64,000 nt of DNA from a virus, in IMG/VR virus record IMGVR_UViG_3300021197_001489, positions 62,001 through 126,000 of that record. One strand, written 5' to 3'. The notes beneath the pieces were generated by a model that worked only from the letters and a program-made list of their open reading frames with translations, was not told the origin of the DNA and made no database searches. The position numbers were made by a program, and so were the translations under genes. How positions within the stretch are numbered: the first letter of the stretch is position 1; every line of letters begins with the position of its first letter. Below, one piece after another: positions 38,717 through 50,800 of the stretch.

Positions 38717-39634
38717 TTATGATAATGACCAGCTAGCACTGTTTTGTGTTGGCGTACCCCAGGTATCAGCCAAAGCACTTGTACTCGGCTTACGAATCAC
38801 TGTTGTCATTGTTAGTGTTCCGTCAATACTGTCCACGCCCGGTGTTGCAACATCACTTAATGTTACAGCAAATGTAATTACGTTACCACTGATTGATCCA
38901 TTGATTTGGATAAAATTCGAAGTATATTGATAGGTTGTACCAATCTGTTTGAAAAGTGTAACAGCACTACCAGTAAGATCATATGCACCAGTACCTGTTA
39001 GCAGTGTAGTAGGTGTTCCTGCGCCACCAATCTTGGTTGTTCCTGTATAAGCTGTACTAGCAATGGTTTTGTTTTCTCCTGGACTTCCTTGCCCTGTCAG
39101 AACAATTGTACCAGTGTTACTCAGCAAGTTTGTCCAAGATGTGTTCTGATCTGACGTTGTACCACCTGAACGACTGAAACTCATTCTAATCATGCCGCCA
39201 GCGTTAAAAAAGTACCTTAACTGGTCAGCACTTGGAAATGTTATTGTTTTAGATGTTGTTGCACTTGATGTCCATGCACTGGTTGTTGTAGTTGATGCTG
39301 AGCTATCACTGCCGCTTGCTGCTGCATTATTTTTGGCATTTAATATTGCTGTGATGTTTGTGCTTAATGCTGCGTAGGCTTCAATGGTGTTGCCTGCAAC
39401 TGGATTTGTAATTGAAGTAATTGAAGTACCTTGGTGAGAGGCTGAACTGGTAATTCTTGTTAGCAATGTTGCCCACTGTGTTGCAGTAATTGTTGATCCT
39501 GCAGCAACGGTCGCAATGGTGTTTGTCTGCCCATAACCAGCGTTGCCGCTACCAGATCCCCAAATACTGTTAACTTGCCCGGCAAAGGTGTTATAATCAT
39601 CATCTAATATGGTTGATCCGGCTGAGTATGTCAT
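38717..39634 (-). CDS. Tail-fibre-like structural protein (305 aa)
   Basis: A 305-residue Ser/Thr/Gly/Ala-rich protein. It starts MTYSAGSTILDDDYNTFAGQ and has many short beta repeats and glycine turns; residues ~105-130 are low complexity. The composition is that of phage fibre shafts or head/tail decoration. The C terminus (VDSIDGTLTMTTVIRKPS) looks like a folded tip. It follows the other tail genes on the - strand. No receptor-binding domain is identifiable by eye. Confidence 0.68.
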   Translation of the reverse strand: MTYSAGSTILDDDYNTFAGQVNSIWGSGSGNAGYGQTNTIATVAAGSTITATQWATLLTRITSSASHQGTSITSITNPVAGNTIEAYAALSTNITAILNAKNNAAASGSDSSASTTTTSAWTSSATTSKTITFPSADQLRYFFNAGGMIRMSFSRSGGTTSDQNTSWTNLLSNTGTIVLTGQGSPGENKTIASTAYTGTTKIGGAGTPTTLLTGTGAYDLTGSAVTLFKQIGTTYQYTSNFIQINGSISGNVITFAVTLSDVATPGVDSIDGTLTMTTVIRKPSTSALADTWGTPTQNSASWSLS

Positions 39635-39678
39635 TTCTTTTTATTTCCCTTTGTATTAGTAGGCTGTTTCCTACGCTA

Positions 39679-39729
39679 CTATCGACGGCGTTCTGTTAAG
39701 TAAAGAGCATATTGCTCAGGCGTCATCAT
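39679..39729 (-). CDS. Possible micro-ORF (16 aa)
   Basis: The - strand frame MMTPEQYALYLTERRR lies in the 143-nt gap between two tail genes. AAGGAAGGA is about 20 nt upstream, which is rather far. The sequence looks protein-like, but evidence for translation is thin. The rest of the gap shows no further feature. Confidence 0.25.
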   Translation of the reverse strand: MMTPEQYALYLTERRR

Positions 39730-39777
39730 TTGTATATAGTAGTTGGGTCCTTCCTTTTATAAAACTACTTATCTATT

Positions 39778-41133
39778 TTATGCAATTTTGACAATGGCTT
39801 CTACACTGCCAAGATCTCCGTCTGTTTTGCTTTCTAAAGCTCGGCCAATAACATTAAACGAAGTTACTTCTTCTAAGTTTGCTGCTCTTGCTACGCCGTT
39901 ACCTGCGCTTACAAGTCTGTCGCCCTTGGCAACGAAGCCCATTACGCTTACAGGTACTCTTCCGGTCATTGCAATTGCTGGATGTGTTGCATCTGTCCCT
40001 GCACCACCGTTCATAAGATATGCTGGCTTGTCTGACACAACTCCAAACACTCTGTCACTTAATTCGTCAACGCAAAGAGTAACTTCATTAACACCACCTA
40101 ATTCAACTACTGTACCTGCTGAGTATTCATCATCTGCATGGAAACGTTCTGCCATATCAGCGTATTCTGCTGACGTTGCACGAGCATGTATTACGTTAAA
40201 TGCCCCGCCGCTTGCGCCAATGTTTCCTACACCATCTGCTTGTAGGTTTGTTATACCACGTACACCTATGCTTGCAGTTGCTCCGTCAATTTGAATACAA
40301 GTTGTAGTAACACCCCCATCATTGATTTGCATAATGATATCGCCATCTTGTGTTTGGTTTTGCATGTATACATCTGTGCCAGTAACACTTAGTTTACCGT
40401 CGTTGTCAGCACCAAAAAGTATGCCTGTGTCGTTGAGTACGCTAAGTGATCCAGTTGTTGATGTGCTTGCATCTGCTCTCATAAATGATGTGGAGTCTAG
40501 TGTGTCAAGCGTATCAGCGTTTGTTGCTGTTCCGTTGAACACTGCGTTAGAAACAGTTGTACTTAGATTTAGGCCAGGGCCAATAGTTGCAAAGCCTGAT
40601 ATTGCCGATGCCGGAGTAAATGTTGCATCTTTTGAGAATATCCCAACAATAACGTTGTTAACGTACATTTGCACAACAACGTGATCGTTGCCTGGTGCGC
40701 TGTCTGTGATTGTTGTAACAATAGCACCCGAAGTTCCTTCGCCACTTGTAAACGCAGGACCAATGGTAACAAATGCTGCACCACTATATGTTTTCAGCTG
40801 ACCGTTTGTGGTATCAAACCAAAGGTCGCCTGCAACGTTGCTAGTTGGAGTAGATGATGATGCAATTGCGCCCGATATTGACTTGAACAATGTACCGTTG
40901 TACACTTTAATGATGTTGTTGGTTTTATCGTACCAAAGTTGCCCTGTAAGTGGTGCTCCTGGTGCGCTTGTGTTTGCAGCATTTTCAAGCAAACGTATAA
41001 AGTTTTCGCCTAAAAACTCACCATAACCTGCGTAGTTTTTACCTACGATGGTTTGACTCGAATCTGTGTTGATAGTACCATCTGCAACTACTGCAAAGAT
41101 TGTCCCATCTGTTAAATTAATGGTATATGCCAT
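39778..41133 (-). CDS. Tail-fibre protein with C-terminal maturation-like domain (451 aa)
   Basis: Residues ~1-130 contain a twice-repeated unit (GQLWYDKTNN and GDLWFDTTNG, each followed by a Tyr-rich beta turn) that I associate with marine phage fibres. The C-terminal ~125 residues (EYADMAERFHADDEYSAGTV, DRVFGVVSDKPAYLMNGG, RVPVSVMGFVAKGDRLV) resemble the Peptidase_G2 or intramolecular-chaperone end domain of tail fibres, which is often cut off after trimerisation. A T4-late-promoter-like octamer lies 26 nt upstream. Confidence 0.72.
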   Translation of the reverse strand: MAYTINLTDGTIFAVVADGTINTDSSQTIVGKNYAGYGEFLGENFIRLLENAANTSAPGAPLTGQLWYDKTNNIIKVYNGTLFKSISGAIASSSTPTSNVAGDLWFDTTNGQLKTYSGAAFVTIGPAFTSGEGTSGAIVTTITDSAPGNDHVVVQMYVNNVIVGIFSKDATFTPASAISGFATIGPGLNLSTTVSNAVFNGTATNADTLDTLDSTSFMRADASTSTTGSLSVLNDTGILFGADNDGKLSVTGTDVYMQNQTQDGDIIMQINDGGVTTTCIQIDGATASIGVRGITNLQADGVGNIGASGGAFNVIHARATSAEYADMAERFHADDEYSAGTVVELGGVNEVTLCVDELSDRVFGVVSDKPAYLMNGGAGTDATHPAIAMTGRVPVSVMGFVAKGDRLVSAGNGVARAANLEEVTSFNVIGRALESKTDGDLGSVEAIVKIA

Positions 41134-41158
41134 TTGTTTCTACTCCGTTTTCCAAGTG

Positions 41159-41166
41159 TATTTATA
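41159..41166 (-). promoter_or_regulatory. T4-type late promoter (TATAAATA)
   Basis: The - strand reads TATAAATA exactly, ending 26 nt before the start codon of the fibre gene at 41133. This is the consensus late promoter of T4, recognised by the phage late sigma factor. No -35 box is needed. It supports late expression of the downstream tail genes. Confidence 0.65.
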
Positions 41167-41186
41167 TGTATATATTATACCTATAT

Positions 41187-41855
41187 TTATGTTGCGCTTA
41201 AATTCGTTAGTGTTTGTATGCGCACTGTGTAATCAATCTGGATCTGTCTGTTCAATGACTTTTGAACTGGGTGGAAAATAACATGAGTAATCAATCTCAG
41301 GTCAGTTGCACTGCCATTCCAAGTTTTTAGTCCTAGTTCATCAAAAACATAGTCTCCATTAAAATCTGTTGAATTGTCAAAAGCCTGTTGTCCACTAGGC
41401 TCGCCGTAATCCAACAGACAGCTAACTAATATATCTGAATACACTTTACCTGTGGTATGTGTAACAGTTAGGTTGTTGCGAGCACTGTCAGTGTTTGATG
41501 CACTGTTGTCATCTACAACCTTTGAATATGTTGGGTTATACAGGTTAGCATTTTGTCCTGTGGTGTTAGGTGGCAAATAAGTGATAACCCCTGTTGGATC
41601 TACACTGCTACCGCCGTTGCCAAAAGCCATTTCGTATATTTGGCCAATGTTTTTGTTTGCAAGACTGTTTGCTAACGATTCGCTGATGTTTTCATAGTGA
41701 ATAGCATTGCGCTTGTCCACAATGACTTCTCCGCTGTTAGGGTCAAAGATCTTGATATGACCGCTAATTGCAATTTGTCCATTTTCGTTTGGACGTTTTT
41801 CTTCTAGTTCCTGTTTCACTATGGTCTCATCAATGTTGTTTTTTTCTAATTCCAT
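41187..41855 (-). CDS. Tail/virion structural protein (222 aa)
   Basis: The 222-residue protein starts acidic and disordered (MELEKNNIDETIVKQELEEK), followed by beta-rich repeats and GGSSVDPTG turns. NISESLANSLANKNIGQIYEMAFGNGG and the C-terminal HVIFHPVQKSLNRQIQIDYT look like the conserved core. Position between the giant protein and the fibre suggests a fibre attachment or connector. No close family recognised. Confidence 0.6.
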   Translation of the reverse strand: MELEKNNIDETIVKQELEEKRPNENGQIAISGHIKIFDPNSGEVIVDKRNAIHYENISESLANSLANKNIGQIYEMAFGNGGSSVDPTGVITYLPPNTTGQNANLYNPTYSKVVDDNSASNTDSARNNLTVTHTTGKVYSDILVSCLLDYGEPSGQQAFDNSTDFNGDYVFDELGLKTWNGSATDLRLITHVIFHPVQKSLNRQIQIDYTVRIQTLTNLSAT

Positions 41856-41874
41856 GCTGTATTTACCTATCTAC

Positions 41875-44800
41875 TTAACCTTGGTCCTTAAGAAACAGTG
41901 CCGCAGGAGTTGTTTGTTCTTGCAGCGCAATTCCGTTGCTTGCAGTGCTTGCACCTTGTGCATACATCACCTTACTAGTTAATTTACTAAACCAAACATC
42001 CACATTTGCTGCCGGAGCTGTTGTTAAAGTAATTTCAGTAAAGGCTATATCTGTTCCTGTAATTGTGTAATCTGTTTCAGGTGTTAACACTTTTCCAGCA
42101 ACTGTAACTTTTATTGATTCGGCGTATTCTGTGCTATCTTCACTTACTGGAACGGTGATTGAAGTAATGAATCTAGTTGTTGTTCCGTCGCCGGTATTTG
42201 TTGTGTCAGTTGTAGTTACTTCTTGATACTGGCTCGGTAACTGTTCGCCCGGACCGACATCACTTGCTACTGTGCCAATTGCATGAGCACTTGCACCAGT
42301 ACCAGCAGTACCTCTACGCAATCCGCTTACACTGTTGCTGCTATCGTTGCGTTCTCTGTATGTGATTCTTTCTGCACCGACCATAACTTGACCAAAAATG
42401 TTCGAAGCAAGATTGGGTTCACTGAGTTTTGTTACGTCTGTGAAATATAAGACATCGTCAGTTTGGGTAGCAGCTTGTGCAAGTTCTGTTGTATTGCCGG
42501 TGTTCAGTCTTAGTAGTTTTTCATTTCCAAGCATATCTTGGAAAATACGGAAGTTCAAACTGTCGGGAACTAAATCCATTGTAAACATGGTAACTGCTAG
42601 TACGTCAGCAGCACCAAGGATACTGCCACTCACAGTGAGTATGCTAAGTCCGTCGCCGCCTGTGCTAATAGTAAATTCAGATCCAGGTTGCAAAAAGTCA
42701 CCGTTCAGTGTGACTGATATGCGACTTGGATCCGTAATTAATCTGCCTAGTGCAAAGTCATTTGTGTCAACTGTTGTACCAACTGTTAGATCAAAACCGG
42801 CACTATCGTATGGAACCTCATCAAACCCATCACCGGTTGTTACACCTGTAGTGGTTGGCCCTACAAACACTTTTGTCAGTATGTCTTGTTGTGCAGTATC
42901 ATTGAAAGTGTAAACTGTAAACTCTGCATTTGGAATAGCACTAACACGCAGATTCAAATCAGTTGTATTCACCATAGTATAGTCAGCCTCAGTGGTGACT
43001 GCAATTTTGATATCTGCTCCTGCTGCTGGCAATGCACTAGCAGTGAACTCAACATAACGATCGCTACTTCCGTCCCATGTACTCAGTGTAAAATCCAATG
43101 CAAGATTCTGCTGCACGTTGTCCACGTACACCAGTACGTCATTGTCTGAAATTAAATTCTGATCTGTTTTGTCTGCGGTTGCAAGGTAATAAGGTCCAAG
43201 GCTTGATCCATCACCAGTATATTCAATTCCTGATGGTGGACGCAGTCTAAAGCCGTTACGCTCAACAATCATGTTCGCTATATTGGTGCCTTGTAGACTG
43301 TTTGTTAATGGATACTGTGAGCTTGATCCGTCATAGTCAAAGTATTGCGCTTGTGGAGTACTCCACGAATACTGTATTGGCGTTGTTGCACCGAGTGCAA
43401 CAATTGTTACCCAATCACTTAAGGTTGGCTGTGTTGTGAAGGTTACCGCGGTTGCAAAACTTCCGCTAGCTGCATAGGTGTAGTCTGTGGTAATCTCACC
43501 ATTGATAAACACCACAAGTTCTACAATTTCACTATATGTCACAGTGATAATTTGTGTTTTGGCTTTTATGTTACTTCCAACAAAACTTTCTTTGTAAAGT
43601 TGTGATCCGCCGCCAATACCCCACACTGTAACACCTAATATATCTCCAACTGTTGCTCCAGCGTTCACGGTAAGTGTTTTAGATACCCAGTCCACTACAT
43701 AATTGCTTGGGCTAATATTTTGTGTTACTGTATTATTGACAATATCAATGCCAACAGGATGAAGCATTAAATCGCCAAAGGATACCACTGTGCTTACGGC
43801 TGTGTACAAAGCGTTGACGTTTTTAATATCAAACCCATGCCCGTCACTGTTCCAGTCACTGCCTGGGCGTGTATAAACTTTTAAGTCTAATGTATCAAAC
43901 TCGCTGCCAGGCACTAGTTCTTCAGGAGCATGTGAACTGTATGTGTCAATGAACCCGCCGCCTTCAACATTGATGTCTGTTGCTCTAATGCCAAGATACG
44001 AATCAGAAAATGCACTTTCGTAAATTACATCTAGTATAGCAGGATCATACGTTGGCAATCCTTCTGGTCCAAAGTCAAGGTTATCAAATGGATTGATATC
44101 AAAGTTGCCTACATCAAACCCTGTGTTTTGATTAAAGTTTGGCCCTGTAACTTGCACTCCAGGATAATCAATGCCTGTCATTACCTGTGCCAGTTCGCGA
44201 CCAGGTTCACTTGGATCTGGAGTGTACAAACCTATTGTTCTATCAGCACCGTCAAGTGTGTCTTGCCCAACTTTTGTATAGTTCTCTGGATTAAACGTTG
44301 CTTCACTTGTAAAGTTAGCAGTAACACTGTATACTTCTGGCAAAGTTACATCGACTACGCCTACAGTTGGTACTGGGAACCTAACTAGTTCTCCAGCAGT
44401 AAATGCAGTGTTAGCAGTCCAGTCTTTGACTTGGCTGGTGTATGTAATTCTATCATACTTGATTGTGGTTGTAAGGTCTCGCACCAAGTTTGGAGTAAGC
44501 ACTGCAACCGCAGTTGCCCCGCTGCCGTTGCCACCTGATATAGTAAGTATTGGTGTAGTGACATAACCACTACCTGGAGTGTCAACTACAATCGATACTA
44601 GTACTCCAGCACTGTTTACTTTGGCAGTCATTGTTGCCTGTGTAACGGCATCTCCAGTTACAATAACTTGCGGCGGTACTGTATATCCGCTGCCGCCTTC
44701 TATCACAGTAACGCTGGCAACTTTAAGTTTGTAGTTTGTGATCCATTGACTGTAAGGCCAAGTTTCCCAAATTGGAGCGGTGCTTGGGAAACTGCTTAGT

Positions 44801-47800
44801 GAACTCGGTTCGTCAACATTTTCATCAAGTATTGGTGATATAAACTGCTGTCGCAACTGATCATAATAGGCAGGCAAATCAAAGTCAGTTGTATTGCCCA
44901 AGTATGTGTCTTCGCCTTCGTAACGCAGGTTGAACTCACGTATCTGCACATGATATGGCTTGACTTCTTTAATATATTCACTTACAAAGTCTTGGTTATC
45001 TCTTCTAAAGATTGGGTATTCAATTAAATCGCGAATCTTGTGATTAACATCAATCAATGAGGTTTTAAACAACCAATCCGGAGCAGCCTGCTCGGTCATG
45101 ATAAACTCGAATGTGAGGATCAGCAGTTCATTGCGGAAAATTTCCAAGTCCGTTGTAAAGATTTCTTGATTTAATGCCTTAAGAATCTGGCGTGTTTCAG
45201 TTGTTGGTGCTTGGTCAAAACGTTGTGCATCAAACACTTCTGTGTCAAACCCAAAGTTTCCAACACTGTAATCCCAAATAGTTTCGCTAATTGCAATAGT
45301 GCCATCTTCTAGGTACACTCTGGTCCATTCACCACTGGCAACACTGTATTGATAAATTTCAATCTTGTTAAAGCTATTTGCTGCAACTTGTGCGTATTCG
45401 CCATCACTTAAATTCTGTAGTGCTAACAAGTCACTGTACACTGCAACTTCAACTTCAGGTTTGTTTGCTACGCTGTACAAAGTTCCGTCAAGTGTGGTGC
45501 CTTTCCAGTCAACATAATACCAAAACAGTTTTGTATCGTAATTTTGTACCCTTGCTAGTTGAAGTGTTGGACCAGCAATCACAGTATATATTGTCCACAA
45601 TCCTTCTTGGGTACTATCACTTTCTACCAAGTAATTGAATCCAACCGCTACTTGTCTTAGATCTTGATAGGTTAGTTCAGCATAGGTGGCAACCTTTTGA
45701 TCCCACTCACCACTGGCGCTAGTTGGCACAGGTTCTTCGCTGTTTAGCAAATCAAATTTCTTAGTTTCAGTCACTGGGTACAGTGCCATAATTTTATTTG
45801 CACGAGTTAGGTAATTTTCAAGTGCAAGGAATCTGTCTACAAAGAAACTTTGTCTTGGACGGAAACTAACACCATACTTGTCAGCAACACCAAGTGTCGC
45901 ATCAGGAACAAGATTGCCCAGTGTATCCTCACCACAATAACTGTCCAAAAACTTTCTGTAAAGTCCTCCGCTAAGGAAACTATCTTTATTACCAACAGTG
46001 ATCAGATCATATTCAGCGTGAACATTGTCAGTATTAGAAATTTTATCAAACTCAATATGCAAAATTGTATCAGTAGCACTGATTAAATTGCGGCAATTAT
46101 ACAATGCTACTGTATTTTGTGCAATGGCAGCAACGTAACTAACACCACTTGAGCGCGGGTTATCAATATACTGTGTAATACCATTTGAACTCAGTGTCTT
46201 TCCTTGTGGAACTGCGGTTAATCCTTTTACCCAATAGTAATAAGAAGTAATAAACGTGCCAGCACTGTCAAGCGCACTTGTAATTGTGTAACTGGTAGTA
46301 GAAAACACTGTGCCTGGGCCTGTGTACTGTGCTGGAGGCACACTATTTTCCGTCCATTCGTAGACATCTACACTAGAACCATCAAACAGCTGACCCCAGC
46401 GTCTTGATCTATACTCAATGGTGTCCTGGTGATAATCAATAAATCTTACAGTTGACAAGTCCCACCAAAACTCACCGAGGTGATCAGTGTTCCACTGTGA
46501 TCCAAAATTGTTTATTGTACCTGTATTATAAGCTGCTGGGTCAATACCACCGGTGTAATTGATATTTGCTTGTGCTGCGCCAAGTATTTTGCCTTGTAAT
46601 GGATCAATAAAGTCCAAGTAGTTTGTTACACTGTTACTGATCTTGTCGTATGTGAATACACTATTGAGTAAAGATGCATTAACAATTGGCTGTTCATTAT
46701 AGATTGCCTTCCAAGCTGGCTGTTTAAGTGCATTAAGCAAGCTGCTTACACGACCAAAGTCACCTGAGCTATCATTGAGGTCATCGTTTGGTGCTCCAAT
46801 CAGCAGTATTCCATCAACATAGCTAACGGCTGTCCCAAACTTGTCAAGACTGGCAATAGTGGTATCAAATATTTGTTGACCAAATACAAACTTGCCAGGA
46901 TTGGTGGCGCTTGCACTTGCTGCATTCAAGAAATCAAACGTATATACAACACCTGATTCGTCAGCAGGATCAAGAAAGTTCAAACTCTTACTGTCAAAGT
47001 ATGTTGAGTCAGTATCAAAGGTGGTTGGTAACAGTGCTGTTGCATCCGGTGCACCAACTGCCAAAGTGGATGCAGTGTCACTAATTGATATACTAGCGCC
47101 AAAGTGTCCATATGCCTGTGGTACAGGATTAACAAGTGTTTGTGCATACATAATTGGCTGCATTCCAAGATCAGCAAATGCTGTTCCAGTACCAGGTAGT
47201 ACTTGCAGTTTAATAAATTCTTCTCCAACAACAACATTCTCAAGAGTAAGTTGCAATTCGCCGTTACTTGTAGCAAAAGCAACCACGTTTGGAATGTCTA
47301 AAGCAGTAATGTCAGTGACAAGACTAGCTACAGTTGTGCCTGTTAGTGTAACATAGTAGTTGTTGATGCGAATACTGTTGCCAACTGTCAGCACAGGATT
47401 TGCAATTGTGCCTGTAATTGTGCCGTACAGTCTTGCTTGATTCATCCAACGTTCTACCGATCCGCCTTCTGGGACAACTGCACTGTCGTTTGGCATACCC
47501 AGATATAAACTACAATTTGTTGGGCATACATCAACTGTCTTAGCAAAGTTATAACTTTGCCCTGGCATTGGCGACTGAATAGTCTGCATCAAGCGGAATG
47601 TGTTTGTCTCAATTTCAATAATATCGCCAACTTGCAGTACGACTGGGGTGGCAGTTGTACCAATTGTTATAGCACTGCCAACAACACTGTACTGTGCATT
47701 GTTTGCATTGCCTGGTGCTATCAAGTAGGTGCCATTCAGTATAACAGCTGGTGTTCCAACCGGAGCATCAGTAACAGTATATGTTGCAGTAGCAGCATTG

Positions 47801-50800
47801 GTAACTTGGAAACGTTGAACACTTCTGTCAATGATGTGTGCAGTTCCAGCAAGTGTGTCTGAACCAACTGTGTCGTTTGGCGCACCAATAAGAATTTGTC
47901 TGCCGTCTGTTGTGGTTGCAAGACTATTGCCAAACCTGCCGCCGCTAATGACACTAGCGGGTGCCGAGATGGTTGAAACAAAGTCCCAATGTGTATCTGC
48001 CTTGGTAAGAATTAATGTGCCGTTTGACGGTGGACTGGTAAATGTAATGGTAGTACCAGCAAATGTGTAATCATATGTTGGACGCTGTAATGTGTCACCA
48101 ATGAATACGCTGAAGCCATAAATGTCATTGGCAGTAAACAATGGACCAATGTCAAATGCCACTGTGGAGCCATCACCGATGTTTTGTTGACTTTGCAATC
48201 GAATAATTCTTATGGTATCACCATCATTCGGTGCTACTGCAAACTGCACTGTCTGTACGCTGTTAACCAATACCAAGGACCAATCAGAGCCAGCAACAGT
48301 TGCATTATTGTTTTTAGTAACACCCAATTGTGTTTGTGCTGTTACCAGGTTAGTATCAACTAAAATAGTTGGTTCTATTGTAAAATTAACTGTTGTTCCG
48401 TCGCCAGTAAAGTCTAATACTTGCGATTGCACATCTTCTCTGGTGTACGCATACACTTTGTTATCAGCTGGTTCTGAAATATACATCCAGCGTTCGTCAT
48501 CGCTAACTGCAACAGCATAGCCAAACTCGTATGCTACATTTTGTCCAATGAATAGTTGTGTTTGTCTGTAACTACCGTTGTCGCCATCCCTGTTAATTGC
48601 AACAGCATATCCTTTGCTGCTATTTGATGCAGGGGCACCAGCAACTGCCCAATCAAATTTGCCACTTGCTAGACTGGATCCAAATCCACTAAACCCAGTT
48701 GCACTAGGAATAATAATGGTTGTTCCAACGTATGCACCTTCAGCTTTGTTGTAAGCATAGACGCCGCCGCTGCCCGGAGCACCAATTAAAGCACCTTGAT
48801 TACGCAATCCTTGGGTGATGGTTGATCCAAACAAATTGTTTATAATTGGTGTGCTTGCGACTAGCTCAGTTGGGCTAGCAAAAGGATCAATTTTTTGATA
48901 AACTACCCAATTCCCAGTGCCATCATCATCAACCCAAACTTGATTGCCCGCTGTGATTGAAGTAGCAAAACTTAATCCTGCAACATCAGCAGCTTGTGCT
49001 ACCCGTACACTTTCAAGTTCAAAGCAAATACCGTCCCCAGTCAGCGAGGTTGTTTCGCCAGGCAATGCCAGGATAATATTGATCTGTTTTAGCCCCGGAA
49101 CACTGTCAACAATGTAAGCTCCGTCAACATCATCATTGAAATACTTGATAGTAATTCTATCATTGACCAGTAGTCCATGATTTACATCAAATGTGACAGT
49201 GCAGGTGTTGTTTAGATTGTCAAATACACTGACAACACTTGCACTTACCAAGTTAGTTCTGTAAATATTCCAGTCATAGCTGTTAGCTTTAGCGACCCAG
49301 ATGTTTGTGCCAACTGAGATATTGTCGAGGCTGTTAATAACTGCGGTTAGATCATCATAGTCAAATACTTTGATAGCTACATCATCGTAGTTTACATAAC
49401 CAGCAGTTGGTAAGCCAAGATCTTCTGGTGTTTGATCCAATACAGGCAATATATTTTTGTTGGTAATCTTGTAGCTTTCCCTCCAAAGATTGTCAACAAG
49501 CACAGTTTGATTTGCTGTAGTAACATCGCCAGGATCGATTACTGCAATCGTACTTGGATTAGCAAGCAGTTTGCTTTCATCAAGGCGTAATTCAAAATAA
49601 CTTCTGTTTGCATTTGCACCATATAGACCTCGTTGAATAGCCCAGTTTTCAAATATGTTGTATTCGGCTTCTTCCTTACCGAGATTTGCGCTGGTAAAGA
49701 TTTCAGCACTGCTAAGAGTTCCTTTTGTTGCAAGGAACTGTCGATACAGCCCGACCTGTGAAATATCGTCGAGGTTCAAGTTTTGCATGTACTGTCTTGG
49801 GCGGAAACCAATAAGTCCAAATCCCAGTAAATCTGCATCACTTTCTAAGTTTGCAGTGTTTGCATCATAGTTGTTGCGAATGCTGTCTGCTTTGGTTGCA
49901 AGGTTGGGTAGCAACCCTGTTTGAATTCTTTCATAGTCGCTTCTAATCCAATCAGCAAACACAAATGTTTCGTTTGGCGACAACAGTTTAGTTGCGCTCC
50001 AGTATGCATTTTTGTACTCAACAATCTGACCTTTGGTATATGATACGTTTGGTACCCACTCTTCAATGTTGTCTTGGTTGAGAATAAACCCTTGTGCATC
50101 TAGTGTACCATTCCAGTCAAAGACTGTAAAGCCATTTAGCAGAAGTCTTGCTTGACGAGCAGCAGTCTTTGGTTCATATATTAAGTCATTGAAGATACTG
50201 GTGTTATCAAATACAATAATATGTTCGTAACTGGTGAATCTTGCATTGAGGTAACTGAATGTTTGGTTATTTAAAGCAACCAATTTTAATTCGTTGCCCA
50301 GTCTTTCTACAGCAAAGTCTTTGCTTGTCATTGGACCAAAGTTTTGATCAAGCATGATATCATTGATGTTTTCTTCACTTAACCCTTCAACAACACTAAA
50401 TGGTTGGCTAAGTTTAATTTGATTAGCACCAGGATTTAAATTAATTAAACTGCCAGCTGTCCAACTTTGATTGACCCAATACAGAAACTCTTGTGCCATT
50501 TGGCCCCAGTTTAAAATTACGCCATTTTCGCTGTTATCAAATGTCATACCTTGGCTTGTAAGAAATGCACCGTAACTGTTTAAGAAATCAACTACTGCAC
50601 TAGCAGAAGTAAATTCATATCCGTAAGGCACTTGTACAACTGTGTTGCTGTAGTCATTGGCAACTCGGGCTGTTTGATTGGCAACTGTAATTGTTTGAAA
50701 GTTTCCATTGGTTAGGCTTTTTAATATTTCAAAATAAGGACGATCTTGCGAATATCCACTTACACTATAACCAGTTGCTGTGCGTTGTACAATAACACTA

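Noticed and set aside
41860-41867. GGTAAATA before the 222-residue structural gene
   Set aside because: Two mismatches and only 5 nt from the start codon.
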